NCBI RefSeq assembly: GCF_003003235.1
Contig: NZ_PVUE01000011.1
Coordinates: 87,894-151,893 of the forward strand
Direction: 5' to 3'
From: Antricoccus suffuscus
GTDB taxonomy: Bacteria > Actinomycetota > Actinomycetes > Mycobacteriales > Antricoccaceae
DNA: 64,000 bases
Shown: in pieces, positions 33,968 to 43,158 of the stretch
How the letters are laid out: each line of letters begins with the position of its first letter
Position numbering within the stretch: position 1 is the first letter of the stretch
Notes under the pieces: generated by a model
Databases searched by the model: none
What the model saw: the letters and a program-made list of their open reading frames with translations, nothing else
Told to the model about the DNA's origin: nothing
Made by a program: the position numbers and the translations under genes

Positions 33968-36900
33968 ACCGCGATCTTCTATCGGAAGCGCTCGGACAGC
34001 ACGCTCCGGGGGTCCTGCCAACCGTCGAAGAACTCACCGCACTGATCGCCGAGGTCGAGGTGCGTACCTTCATCGAGCCGACTCATGTCGACGACACGCT
34101 TCTCCAAACTGCGTGGTATCTGCACGGCATTGCATCTGCGGAGCAGGCTGAGAGCATCTATACGGCGTCCAGACAGCAGCGAGCATTCGCGGTCTCGGCG
34201 CATATCTTCGACCTCGCTTTGGGCGGACCAGGCCGGTCAGTGCACGACAGTCTCACTCTGGCGTTCGGTGCCCAGGTCGGGTATCGCCGCGGAGAGCGCG
34301 AGCCGAACGCCACTGCTATCTGGCGACGTGTTGACGAACTCCTCGATGCTTCCACCACTCAGGAGGCCCCAGTTGACACCGAGAACCCCGGCAATGCTCT
34401 GAGCGCCCCCGCCCACGCGGGAAGCCTGGTCACCATGGCGCTGCGCGCAGGCGTAGCGTTCCTTGGCCTTGATATTCGGCGTATCCAGGCGCTGCTCACT
34501 CGGTGGCACGAAGACATCGAATCCATGAGTGCGCTTTTAGGGCAAGACACCCTCATATCCACGATGTTTGGGCCCGCTGAGGCAGTGACCCAAGCCGTAA
34601 GCGACCTTATAGTTTTCCTTCGATACGGCGACCGTGGGCGACTGCAGACAGCTCAGAACGCACTACTGTCCGTCCTCAACCTCGAGGCTGGGCAGGGGGA
34701 CCACGACGCCAGATGGGTCGCCACCCACCTCCTGCACATAGCCGACGGCATGGACAAGTCAAGCGTCTGGAGCGTGCTGCCAGACGGAACACCACCCATC
34801 GTTGCTCAAGCATTTACCGTCGGCACACCACCCGTTTTAACCCTGTGGCCTCCGCAGAGAGACCTACTCGCGCGGGAGGCGTCGAACCCTCTAGACCCAC
34901 GAACTCGACGCCTGCTCCTATCAGTGCCAACCAGCGCTGGTAAGACTCTCATCGCTCAGCTATTGATCTGCCACCACCTTGTAACTCAGCCAGGAAACGT
35001 CTGTTACGTCACGCCGTTGCGCAGTCTCGGGCGAGAAATGCGCCAAGCGCTGACGGGTCGAATGCGCGTGATCCAGAAGGGCTTGGGCGCAGACTTTCCC
35101 GACTTCGGCGACGTCACAATCGAGGAATTGCTCGACCTCATCGGTGACTCGAGCGAGAACTCGGTGGAGATCATGACTCCCGAACGTCTAAGCCACCTTC
35201 TCCGGCACGATCCCGCGTCAATTCTCGACCGCTACACGATGTTCGTGATCGACGAAGCGCATCTTCTAGCGCAGCCAGGACGCGGCCTCCTCCTTGAAAC
35301 AGTCCTCGCCGCCGTTACAGCAACCGGTGTGCGGGTCATCCTGCTCTCGGGCGTGATGGGAAACGCTCATCAGATTGCATCTTGGCTCGACCCATCAGAC
35401 GAAGCCACCCTCTTTGAATCAGGATGGCGAGGCCCTAGGCGTCTCCACGCGCTTCTGTACGCGAACGTGGAGCCCGCTTCCGGAGTGCGGCTTCCTGCCA
35501 AGTCTTCTACTTTCACGCACATCGAACGCGTCCCAATCACTGCTGACATTCGTGTGAGGCCAGCCGAAGGCACCACACGGCGCCTCGTTACTAGTGCCGA
35601 CAACCCCATCGGCTACCTCGAACGCAAGGTACGACCAGTCGGTGCCGGGAAACCGAATGTCGAGACCCGTGACGCCTTCTACAAGATGTGTGCACGAACA
35701 GCTCGCGAGTTCCTCGATGCTGGCAGTCTCCTCATGATCCTGTCGCAACGTCTCTACGCCAGAAACGCGGCCCAAGAACTTGCAGCACGGCTCCCAGTAA
35801 CCGAGAGTACGAGCGATCTCTGCGAGTTCCTCGAAGAACGTCTCGGCGTCGAGCATCCCCTGATCGGTTGCGTTCGGCATGGAGTCGCTTACCACCACGC
35901 AGGGTTGCCCGTTGATGTCCTAAACGAACTCGAACAAGCCATGCGAGCAGAATACCTACGCGCAATGTTCGCCACCTCAACGCTCACCGACGGCGTGAAC
36001 CTCCCCGTCCGCACGGTCGTAATCTGCGAAACCAGATATGACGGGCAAGACCCAGGTCAGCAGCTTGATGGACCACGCCTTTTGAACGCGGTTGGTCGCG
36101 CTGGCCGTGCCGGCAAGGAGACCGAAGGGTGGATCATTCTCGGGCTCAATCACCGACCGCAGGCAGACGATTTCGAAGACCTCCAGCCCGCTGGCCGCGA
36201 CCTCGAAATTGTCTCCACACTCAACTCGGACGCCGCTCTACTCCGCCTGGTCGAATTCGAGGCATTGATCGCCGAAACGGCCGATGCGCTCTTCATGGTC
36301 GATTCCGGCGAGGCCGCAGACTTCGCCGCGCACGTCTGGTTTGTGTTATCCGCACAGGAGCGCCTGAACGAGCTCGGCTCGATCGCCGACCTTTCCACTT
36401 CTATAGATGGGCTTCTCGCTTTTACTCAACTTCCGCCTGCGATCGCGTCTCGCTGGAAGGCTGTTGCGGAGTACGTTCGCACGCAGTATGAGGTAACCGA
36501 GCCCGAACGTCGGCTCCGGTGGACGCTGACCGGAACTGCGCTCGCCAGCGCTCGCCGAATTGAAGAGATTGCAATCAAGGTCGCGACCACATCCAGAGCC
36601 TTGTATGGCGACCTCGACAACGATGGGAGCCCCGGACCTGTCACACGCGCGCTAACACCGTCTGAGGCGCTCCGCGCACTAGATCGATCCGGAGCCCTGA
36701 CAGAATTGCTTGAACTGCCCGAAGGGGAGGGTGCCTGGAAGTTCAAGCCCACAGTGGGTGCGAGAACCACCATCGAGGTGTCGGTAGCAGGAGCTCTCGA
36801 ACGATGGCTATCTGGCCTGAACATGCCCGAGATGGCGGCATACATGTTGCCAACGGTGACCGACGCATCATGGCGCCTAGAACAGACCGTTGACGCCATC

Positions 36901-37518
36901 AGCGGCGCGTTTGAACACTTCCTTAGCTGGACCATCGGCGTCGTCGTAACCCAAGCCAACGAGCACCTCATTAACGAAGGCGGCGTCGATGCGCTCCCCG
37001 ACGAGCTCGCTTACTTCATCCGCTACGGCGTCGACACAACGATCGCTCTCAATCTCCTCACTAGCGGGATCCGCTCACGGCGCATCGCATATTCGATCGG
37101 CCAACGCGCCACTGAACGGGAATTGAGTTGGTCAGAGGCGCGCGATTGGCTCCGCGAACTCCACATCAACGGTTGGAAGGCGGAACTTGCCGCGTCACGC
37201 CGCGAAGTTGAGGATCTTGTCGAGTTCTGCCGATCCAACGTCACTAGCCCGCTTCGGCAACTCCTCGAAGAGCAGATCGCCACTATCAAGCTATACGAAC
37301 CGATGACGCCTCCGCCTGCTGCTGGCGTGGTGCCCGTTGAACTGCGTATTCGACAGACTGCCGAACCAATCGAGGTATGGAGTTTAGGACCCGGTTCCTT
37401 CCACGTTGGAATGATCGCCGCTACGTCACACGCCGACGTCGCCCTGCTGGGGTTGAGCGGCCTGAACTACCGTGCCGAATCAGACGGCGCTGTGGTCACG
37501 CTTCGCGCGATTAGATGA
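33952..37518 (+). CDS. Large Ski2-like DExH-box helicase, HamB-like
   Basis: The 1188-residue protein starts at GTG with GGAGG five to six bases upstream. After about 310 residues without a known fold come SF2 helicase motifs: I PTSAGKT (Lys331), Ia TPLRSLGREM, II DEAH (434-437), III LLSGVMGN, V ATSTLTDGVNLP and VI AVGRAGRAGKE (Arg716 and Arg719). The Ski2/Hel308-type core is followed by about 400 residues of helical C-terminal sequence. Size and a nuclease gene directly upstream match HamB of Hachiman, which senses damaged or phage DNA and releases HamA. Motif IV was not located with confidence. Confidence 0.8.
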   Translation: MDRALNRDLLSEALGQHAPGVLPTVEELTALIAEVEVRTFIEPTHVDDTLLQTAWYLHGIASAEQAESIYTASRQQRAFAVSAHIFDLALGGPGRSVHDSLTLAFGAQVGYRRGEREPNATAIWRRVDELLDASTTQEAPVDTENPGNALSAPAHAGSLVTMALRAGVAFLGLDIRRIQALLTRWHEDIESMSALLGQDTLISTMFGPAEAVTQAVSDLIVFLRYGDRGRLQTAQNALLSVLNLEAGQGDHDARWVATHLLHIADGMDKSSVWSVLPDGTPPIVAQAFTVGTPPVLTLWPPQRDLLAREASNPLDPRTRRLLLSVPTSAGKTLIAQLLICHHLVTQPGNVCYVTPLRSLGREMRQALTGRMRVIQKGLGADFPDFGDVTIEELLDLIGDSSENSVEIMTPERLSHLLRHDPASILDRYTMFVIDEAHLLAQPGRGLLLETVLAAVTATGVRVILLSGVMGNAHQIASWLDPSDEATLFESGWRGPRRLHALLYANVEPASGVRLPAKSSTFTHIERVPITADIRVRPAEGTTRRLVTSADNPIGYLERKVRPVGAGKPNVETRDAFYKMCARTAREFLDAGSLLMILSQRLYARNAAQELAARLPVTESTSDLCEFLEERLGVEHPLIGCVRHGVAYHHAGLPVDVLNELEQAMRAEYLRAMFATSTLTDGVNLPVRTVVICETRYDGQDPGQQLDGPRLLNAVGRAGRAGKETEGWIILGLNHRPQADDFEDLQPAGRDLEIVSTLNSDAALLRLVEFEALIAETADALFMVDSGEAADFAAHVWFVLSAQERLNELGSIADLSTSIDGLLAFTQLPPAIASRWKAVAEYVRTQYEVTEPERRLRWTLTGTALASARRIEEIAIKVATTSRALYGDLDNDGSPGPVTRALTPSEALRALDRSGALTELLELPEGEGAWKFKPTVGARTTIEVSVAGALERWLSGLNMPEMAAYMLPTVTDASWRLEQTVDAISGAFEHFLSWTIGVVVTQANEHLINEGGVDALPDELAYFIRYGVDTTIALNLLTSGIRSRRIAYSIGQRATERELSWSEARDWLRELHINGWKAELAASRREVEDLVEFCRSNVTSPLRQLLEEQIATIKLYEPMTPPPAAGVVPVELRIRQTAEPIEVWSLGPGSFHVGMIAATSHADVALLGLSGLNYRAESDGAVVTLRAIR

Positions 37519-37589
37519 GTTGCTGGGCCAAGCCCGATCGTAGCCCGCCGCTGGCGCTCGATGTCTTACCTGCTCGCTGCCCCGACCGC

Positions 37590-38675
37590 TCAGACGCCAA
37601 GCTTGTCTGCGAGGCGGTCCTGTTGGAACAGCGGCCCGCCAAGCAGGACCTTGCCGGTCACCGCATTGCGGTAGAACAGGTGCGCGTCGTGCTCCCAGGT
37701 GAAGCCGATCCCGCCGTGCAGCAGCATCATGTTCTTGGCCGCCCTGGTGTACGCCGGAGATGCCAGCACTCGCGCCGCGGCCGCGGCGGCCGAGGCCGTG
37801 GACGCCCCGGAGGTCAGCGCTTCGCTTGCCACGCGAACAGATGCGTCCACCAAGGACCATTCGGTGTAGTCGTCGGCCAGTTTGTGCTTGACGCCCTGAT
37901 AGGCGCCGATCGGCAGGCCGAAGCTATACCGCATGTTGGCGTACGCGGCCGTGATGTCGATGCACGACTTGATTGCGCCCGACTGCTCGGCCGCAAGCGC
38001 GACGTTGGCGAGGTCGATCACGGCATCGAGTACGACGTCCGCGGTCCCAGCAAGACGGTGCCCTTCGGCTCCGTCGAAGCGCACCGTCGCGATACTGCGG
38101 GTTAGGTCCAGCACCTCGTCCCCGGCAATTGTCACGCCGGACTGCTGCGTCTGCACCAGGTAGAGCCCGTCGGAGGCCTGGACGATCAGCAGATCGGCCT
38201 CGGCGCCGTTGAGTACGGCGACCTTCGTCCCGCTGACCTTGCCGTCGGCCGCGGTGACCGTGGACGGCTGTGAGCCCCACGTCGCGTCGTTCTCCTCGCT
38301 CACGGCGAGGGCGCCGATTGTAGAGCCGTCGGCGAGGCGGGGGAGCCAGGTGGACTTCAGTTCCTCGTCGTCGCTGGCCAGCAGCGCGCCGCCAGCGAGC
38401 ACGCTGGAAGCGAACAGCGGCGTCTGGACGAGGCCGGCTCCGAGCTCGCGCAGGACGATGAATAGGTCGGCCCAGGTGCCGCCGGCGCCGCCATACTGTT
38501 CGGGGATCGCGAGTCCCGGCACGCCGAGCTCGCACACCAGACGCCAGACGTCCGCGTCGTACGACTGATCGGACAGCGCAACCTCGCGCACCTTGGTCAG
38601 GGGCGAGCGTGCAGCGACGAGTTTCCGCACAGACTCCGCGAGGGCCTGCTGGTCGGGATTATCGATGAGAGTCAC
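37590..38675 (-). CDS. Acyl-CoA dehydrogenase, small subunit-like (FadE-type)
   Basis: The 361-residue protein has ACAD domains: N-terminal helical (VRKLVAARSPLTKVREVA, WRLVCELGVPGLAIPEQYGG), beta (ALAVSEEND) and C-terminal (AYANMRYSFGLPIGAYQGVKHKLADDY, LHGGIGFTWEHDAHLFYRNA). The Glu that serves as base in ordinary ACADs is absent at its usual place, as in one chain of the heterotetrameric FadE pairs used for steroid or terpenoid side chains. Start is GTG with AAGGAG upstream. It is 22 bp downstream of a second ACAD gene, its likely partner. Confidence 0.88.
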   Translation of the reverse strand: MTLIDNPDQQALAESVRKLVAARSPLTKVREVALSDQSYDADVWRLVCELGVPGLAIPEQYGGAGGTWADLFIVLRELGAGLVQTPLFASSVLAGGALLASDDEELKSTWLPRLADGSTIGALAVSEENDATWGSQPSTVTAADGKVSGTKVAVLNGAEADLLIVQASDGLYLVQTQQSGVTIAGDEVLDLTRSIATVRFDGAEGHRLAGTADVVLDAVIDLANVALAAEQSGAIKSCIDITAAYANMRYSFGLPIGAYQGVKHKLADDYTEWSLVDASVRVASEALTSGASTASAAAAAARVLASPAYTRAAKNMMLLHGGIGFTWEHDAHLFYRNAVTGKVLLGGPLFQQDRLADKLGV

Positions 38676-38697
38676 GAATTGCTCCTTCTACCGCAGG

Positions 38698-39888
38698 TCA
38701 CTTGGATAGCTTCAGTTGGTTGAACGGCGTCTTACGATCTGCCGCACCGGGATCCTTCGGCAGCCCGAGCACCCGCTCCGCGACGATGTTGCGCTGGATT
38801 TCGTTGGATCCGCCCGCGGTCGCCGATCCGGGCGCGCGGAGGATCATCCGGGCGGCTTTCGCCGACTTGCCAGTCAGGAGCGCGATGTCCTGGCCGACGA
38901 TGTCCTCGGCCGCGTCGCTGGCCCACAGTCCAAGCTCGGCTCCGGCGAGCTTCGCGGCCGAGCCGCGGGCACCGATCGGGTTCCCGGCGAGCGCGCCTTC
39001 GTGCAGGACGCGCCCGAACGCGGCCACGGCCGTCTCGCGCGCGTATAGGTTCGCCAGGCGTCGGCGTACGCCGGTGTCGTCAGCGGTGCCGATATCGGCG
39101 GCGATTTCCCGCAGCGCGTCGTACCCGAGCGGGTTGCTGCGCGAGCGTCCGCCCGCTCCGATCGTCACACGCTCGTTGCGCAGCATCACGACGGCAGCCG
39201 CCCAGCCTTGGTTGACTTCGCCGATGACCGCGTCGAGCGGGACCTCGACATCGTCGAAATAGACCTCGTTGAACGGCGCATCGCCGGTCGCTACGACAAG
39301 TGGCCGGACGGTCACACCCGGGTGGTGCATGTCGACGATGAACATCGTGATGCCGGAGTGCCGGGGCACCGTCGGGTCTGTCCGGACGAGAATCGCGCCG
39401 AAGTCGGAGAACTGCGCCCCGGAGGTCCATACCTTCTGGCCGTTGATCAGCCAGCCCATCTCGGTGCGTACGGCGCTGGTCTGCAGGCTCGCGACGTCGG
39501 AACCACCATTGGGCTCGGAGAACAGTTGGCACCAGATTTCGTCTCCGCTCAGCATCGGCGGGATGTGGCGCTTCTTCTGCTCCTCTGTCCCGAGCTCCAG
39601 AATCGTAGGGCCGGGCATGCCGAGTCCGATCACGAACGGGCCGGTCGGCAGCAAGAAGTCCGATGCGACCTCGTTGAACGCGATCACCTCGTCTTCGCCA
39701 AGACCTTGCCCGCCATACTCCTTCGGCCAGGTGATGCCGGCCAAACCGGCCTCCCAGAGGGATTTCTGAAATGCCTTGGACTCCTTCAGCGACGGGGCGA
39801 AATTACCATCCGCGGATTCCCCGGCGAACGGTCTGGCATGCTCCGTGAGCCAGGTCAGTGCCTTGGTGCGGAACTCGTCTGCGGGCAT
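38698..39888 (-). CDS. Acyl-CoA dehydrogenase, large subunit-like (FadE-type)
   Basis: The 396-residue ACAD has LAGITWPKEYGGQGLGEDE, the FAD/substrate block CQLFSEPNGGSDVASLQT, INGQKVWTSGAQFSDFGAILVRTD and the C-terminal GGSNEIQRNIVAERVLGLPKD. In simple ACADs the last block reads EGTxEIQ, with Glu as base; here Gly replaces it, a feature of the alpha chain of heterotetrameric ACADs. It is first in a two-gene operon with 37590-38675. A palindrome 73 bp upstream (39962-39980) may regulate it. Confidence 0.92.
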   Translation of the reverse strand: MPADEFRTKALTWLTEHARPFAGESADGNFAPSLKESKAFQKSLWEAGLAGITWPKEYGGQGLGEDEVIAFNEVASDFLLPTGPFVIGLGMPGPTILELGTEEQKKRHIPPMLSGDEIWCQLFSEPNGGSDVASLQTSAVRTEMGWLINGQKVWTSGAQFSDFGAILVRTDPTVPRHSGITMFIVDMHHPGVTVRPLVVATGDAPFNEVYFDDVEVPLDAVIGEVNQGWAAAVVMLRNERVTIGAGGRSRSNPLGYDALREIAADIGTADDTGVRRRLANLYARETAVAAFGRVLHEGALAGNPIGARGSAAKLAGAELGLWASDAAEDIVGQDIALLTGKSAKAARMILRAPGSATAGGSNEIQRNIVAERVLGLPKDPGAADRKTPFNQLKLSK

Positions 39889-39961
39889 GTGATTGTCCTT
39901 CCATGATTTCGTAAAATCGCTGTGTCAGGCTTCTGGGCGGCCTGCCCTGTCAAGGGTGAAT

Positions 39962-39980
39962 TGGTCCGACATGTCGACCA
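39962..39980. promoter_or_regulatory. Inverted repeat upstream of the ACAD pair, candidate operator
   Basis: TGGTC and GACCA flank CGACATGTC; the central CGACATGTCG is itself a perfect palindrome. TGGT...ACCA ends are seen in operators of FadR-type GntR and some TetR fatty-acid regulators, but the internal spacing differs. It lies in the 201-bp gap between a hydrolase 3' end and the ACAD start. Function inferred from position. Confidence 0.35.
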
Positions 39981-40089
39981 GCCTATCCATCCCGCCTAGT
40001 CCTCGGGTTATTTCGTTCTCGCAGGGGCCGTAGCGCAACGACGTACGGTGAAGGGGCGGGAACGCGCAAAACCGGATACCTCCAGCCGA

Positions 40090-41052
40090 CTAGCTGGAGC
40101 TGATCCCCAGTGCGCGACGCAGTGCAGCGAGCCGAGTTGCCCGGATCCGCTGGGACAACGCGGCGTCCGGGGCGAAGATCTCCGATGCATGGAAGGCGCC
40201 GGGATTGACGTGCAGCTCGCACGGGACGCCGGCGGCCATCAGCCGCTGCGCGAAGTCGACCGCCTCGTCGCGGAACAGATCCACGGTGCCGACGTCGATG
40301 TACGCCGGAGGCAGCGCGGTGAGATCCTCGGCGCGTGCCGGTGCGGCGTACTGGTCGGCGGGTGAGCCGCCGAGGTACCACTGCCAGGCTTCGATGTTCC
40401 CGTCTCGATCCCATACGCCGACGTCGACTATCTCGTGCGACGATGGCGTTTCGTTGCGGTCGTCGATCATCGGGTAGATCGGCATCATGAATGCAATTGG
40501 TGGCCCGCCGCGGTCTCGCGCGAGTAGCGCGGTCGCGATCGTCAGGCCGCCGCCCGCGCTTCCGCCGTACACCACCAGCCGGCCCGGGTCGATCCCGAGT
40601 TGGCCTGCCTGACCGGCCATCCACGCGAGGCCGGCGTAACAGTCTTCGACGGGCGCGGGGTGTGGATGTTCGGGAGCGAGTCGGTAGTCGACGGATACGA
40701 CGACCGCACCGAGCGCCGAGGACAGGGTAGAGGCGGTGACATCTTCGCCGTCGATGTCGCCCAAGCACATCCCGCCGCCGTGGATGTAGTAGATCCCCGG
40801 AGCGTTTCCTGGCGAGGACTTTGGCCGATAAGTCCGGACCCGGACTTCGGCTGCGCCATCCGGACCCGGGACCATGTGGTCCTCGACGAGTACGTCGGGA
40901 AACTCGGGCGCTTCGACTCCCTCAAAGATCGACTTCAGCGCGGCACGCCGTGCGACGACATCAGGGATTGCATTGAATCCGCCGGGCATCGCCGCGAGCA
41001 GCTGTTCCAGTGGCTCTCGCGACTCCGGATCGATCAGGCCTTTTCGAGACAT
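40090..41052 (-). CDS. Alpha/beta hydrolase, hormone-sensitive-lipase family carboxylesterase
   Basis: The 320-residue protein has the HSL-family oxyanion motif HGGG (YYIHGGGMCLGD), nucleophile in YGGSAGGG, acid residue in VGTVDLFRDEAVDF and His in GAFHASEIF. It hydrolyses short acyl esters in the cytoplasm. AAGGAG five bases before the ATG at 41052 fixes the start; GTG two codons earlier is possible. About 216 bp separates it from the SDR upstream, so cotranscription is uncertain. Confidence 0.9.
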   Translation of the reverse strand: MSRKGLIDPESREPLEQLLAAMPGGFNAIPDVVARRAALKSIFEGVEAPEFPDVLVEDHMVPGPDGAAEVRVRTYRPKSSPGNAPGIYYIHGGGMCLGDIDGEDVTASTLSSALGAVVVSVDYRLAPEHPHPAPVEDCYAGLAWMAGQAGQLGIDPGRLVVYGGSAGGGLTIATALLARDRGGPPIAFMMPIYPMIDDRNETPSSHEIVDVGVWDRDGNIEAWQWYLGGSPADQYAAPARAEDLTALPPAYIDVGTVDLFRDEAVDFAQRLMAAGVPCELHVNPGAFHASEIFAPDAALSQRIRATRLAALRRALGISSS

Positions 41053-41268
41053 GCGCACTCCTTACGAACTCCAGACCGCACGGTAGCGGCATTTAGGTGA
41101 TCAGCCGAACTCATAGCCCGGATGGTAGCGCTTACTCGATGCAGCGTGTTTTCGTCGGTGTGGTGCATTCCGGCCCCGGTTGCGGCGGGTCGCGGCAGCA
41201 GGTCCGAGACGAAACGTACCGCGCCGTCGTCGTTGAGCGTGAACGAACTCGTGAAATCCGTCAGGACC

Positions 41269-41925
41269 CTACGATTGCGTGTACTGGACTTCCCCTTGGC
41301 GCGCGCCGGTATGCAGCTCCCAGAACGACTCCGAAATCGAGTCCGGATCGAAGTACGTTCCGGCCTTTACGACGCCGCCGATGGTGACCGTCCCGACCTT
41401 GATGCCCAATGGTGCCAGTTCTTCGGACAGCGTGAACGCCAGACTTCGCAAGCCCGCCTTTCCGATGGAGGCAGACGCCCTCGATGCGACTGGAGCCACC
41501 CCGAGCATGCCGCCGGTAAACAAAATGGTGCCTGATCCCCGAGCAACCATCTGCGGGATGACCAGCTGCGAACAGCTCAGGGCGCCCGCGACGTTGACGC
41601 TGAAGTCCCTGAGTAGGTCCTCTTCGTCGAGGTCGGATGGATTGCTGATTGTGTTTGCCCCGGCGTTGTAGACCAAGACCTCGGGGGTGCCGAAGTCCGC
41701 TTCCAACTGCGCGAATGCGGCGGTCAGACTCGCTTTGACCGAGGCATCGGCGACGAGTCCGTGCGCTTCGATTTCTTGCCGTTGCAAGTTGGCGACTTCT
41801 TGGTTCAGCGACTCCCGGGTCCTGGCGAGTAGGACGACAGCAAAGCCGTTGCCGCCAAACTTCCTTGCTATACCTGCGCTTACGCCTGGACCCGCCCCTA
41901 CGATCGCCACGACTGGTTTGCTCAA
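41269..41925 (-). CDS. Atypical short-chain dehydrogenase lacking the catalytic Tyr
   Basis: The 218-residue Rossmann protein starts at TTG (AAAGGAC upstream) with VVAIVGAGPGVSAGIARKFG, an SDR-like cofactor loop, then YNAG for NNAG and FTGGMLGVAPVASRASASIGKAGLRSL. The normal Tyr-x3-Lys is SIGK-like here, with Ser in place of Tyr. The end (GTYFDPDSISESFWELH) matches a known family of atypical SDRs. Reaction unknown, and it may not be a conventional reductase. It is 14 bp after the CDF gene and may share its transcript. Confidence 0.75.
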   Translation of the reverse strand: MSKPVVAIVGAGPGVSAGIARKFGGNGFAVVLLARTRESLNQEVANLQRQEIEAHGLVADASVKASLTAAFAQLEADFGTPEVLVYNAGANTISNPSDLDEEDLLRDFSVNVAGALSCSQLVIPQMVARGSGTILFTGGMLGVAPVASRASASIGKAGLRSLAFTLSEELAPLGIKVGTVTIGGVVKAGTYFDPDSISESFWELHTGARQGEVQYTQS

Positions 41926-41939
41926 CTCGACGTCCTTTG

Positions 41940-42800
41940 CTATTCGTTGTGATCGGCTGACAACGACCGTGGCCGACCCGCGGGCGGTGACTCACGCGGT
42001 TGTTGGTGCTCATCATGCAGCGGGCGCCGCGCGCTGGCAGTAACGATGCCAATACTCTCACTGCTTGCGGCGCCGATCGCCCCGCAGCATTCGCAATCGC
42101 CTGAGCAGCTCGGAGCGGCGCCAACCGTGGATCCTGCGAGAGTCGGGCAGCAAGTGTCGCCGTGCCAAGCCGAGATGCCCTCCTTGACTGCTATGGCAGC
42201 GATGACGAGCGCGGCAACGGGATCGGCCCAGGTCCATCCAAGTGTGGCGTTGAGTGCCAGTCCAAGCAGCACCACCGCCGAGAGGTAGGTGCACAGCAGG
42301 GTTTGCTTACTGTCTGCGACTGCGGATGCGGAGCCGAGCTGCCGTCCAGCGCGCCGTTGAGCGTACGACAACGCGGGCATGATGAGCAGCGAGAGCGCGG
42401 CAAGCGCGAGACCGACAGTGGACTCCCTTGCATGGCTGTCGCCGAGCAAAGACCGTATGGACTCGACGGCGACGTAGGCGGCGAGTGCGAAAAATGAGAC
42501 GGCAATGATGCGCAGGGCCCGTTGTTCGCGGGCCTCTCGTGTGTGCGAGTCGCGAGCAGAGAACTGCCACGCGACGGCGGCCGCGGAACTGACTTCGATG
42601 ACAGAGTCGAGGCCGAAGCCGATTAACGCGGTGGAGGATGCCGCTCGGCCCGCGGCGATGGCGACGGCAGCTTCGATCACGTTATAGGTGATAGTGGCAG
42701 CGACCATCCAACGCACGTGGCGGGCGAGAGCCTCCCGGCGTGCAGGATCGGCGGTGACCGGCAAGTTGCGCGTGGACAGCTTGCCCGGGAACGTCGACAT
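41940..42800 (-). CDS. Cation diffusion facilitator (CDF) transporter with Cys-rich tail
   Basis: The 286-residue protein has six or so membrane helices: ARHVRWMVAATITYNVIEAAVAIAAG, the metal-site segment STALIGFGLDSVIEVSSAAAVAW, and later ADPVAALVIAAIAVKEGISAWHGD. The tail holds seven Cys within about 30 residues (DTCCPT, SCSGDCECC), unlike most CDF proteins. It probably exports a soft or divalent metal such as Zn, Cd or Co. The ATG overlaps the ArsR stop (TGATG), so the pair is a metal sensor-exporter cassette. Confidence 0.87.
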   Translation of the reverse strand: MSTFPGKLSTRNLPVTADPARREALARHVRWMVAATITYNVIEAAVAIAAGRAASSTALIGFGLDSVIEVSSAAAVAWQFSARDSHTREAREQRALRIIAVSFFALAAYVAVESIRSLLGDSHARESTVGLALAALSLLIMPALSYAQRRAGRQLGSASAVADSKQTLLCTYLSAVVLLGLALNATLGWTWADPVAALVIAAIAVKEGISAWHGDTCCPTLAGSTVGAAPSCSGDCECCGAIGAASSESIGIVTASARRPLHDEHQQPRESPPAGRPRSLSADHNE

Positions 42801-43150
42801 CAGCAGCAGCCGGCGATCGGCGCCGCTTTGCAGTATCGCGGGTCGACACTGAGGACGAGTTCGACGAGGTCGCGCAGTGCGTGGGCGATCGCGGGGTCAG
42901 CCAGTTCATAGCGGGTACGTCGGCCTTCAGGTACTGCGACAACGAGCCCGCAGCCGCGAAGGCAGGAGAGGTGATTGGACAACTTCGAGCGCGAGACATC
43001 GAGGAGGGTGGCGAGTTCGGCGGGATAGGAAGGGCTCTCGCTCAGGGCGAGCAGTATCCTCGCCCGGGTCGGATCCGACAAGGCGTGGCCGAACCGGATC
43101 AGGACGTCGGCATGAGTGGAAGCACTGAGCATTCCACGACCATACAGCAT
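42800..43150 (-). CDS. ArsR/SmtB-family metal-sensing repressor
   Basis: The 116-residue protein has a winged helix (DPTRARILLALSESPSYPAELATLLDVSRSKLSNHLSCLRGCGLVVAVPEGRRTRYEL) and a C-terminal helix ending DPRYCKAAPIAGCC. Cysteines in the recognition region (LSCLRGC) and tail resemble CmtR-type Cd/Pb sensors. It would repress its own operon until metal binds. Start ATG at 43150 or 43132 (MLSASTH). The palindrome 43159-43174 lies just upstream. Confidence 0.9.
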   Translation of the reverse strand: MLYGRGMLSASTHADVLIRFGHALSDPTRARILLALSESPSYPAELATLLDVSRSKLSNHLSCLRGCGLVVAVPEGRRTRYELADPAIAHALRDLVELVLSVDPRYCKAAPIAGCC

Positions 43151-43158
43151 TTCCTGAA

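Noticed and set aside
39983..40768. 261-codon reverse-strand frame
   Set aside because: Arg/Pro-rich shadow of the HSL-family hydrolase; low-complexity composition typical of high-GC antisense frames.
41053..41268. Reverse-strand coding-like fragment reading VLTDFTSSFTLNDDGAVRFV
   Set aside because: It resembles a fold fragment but has no start, no confident family and is short; could be chance.
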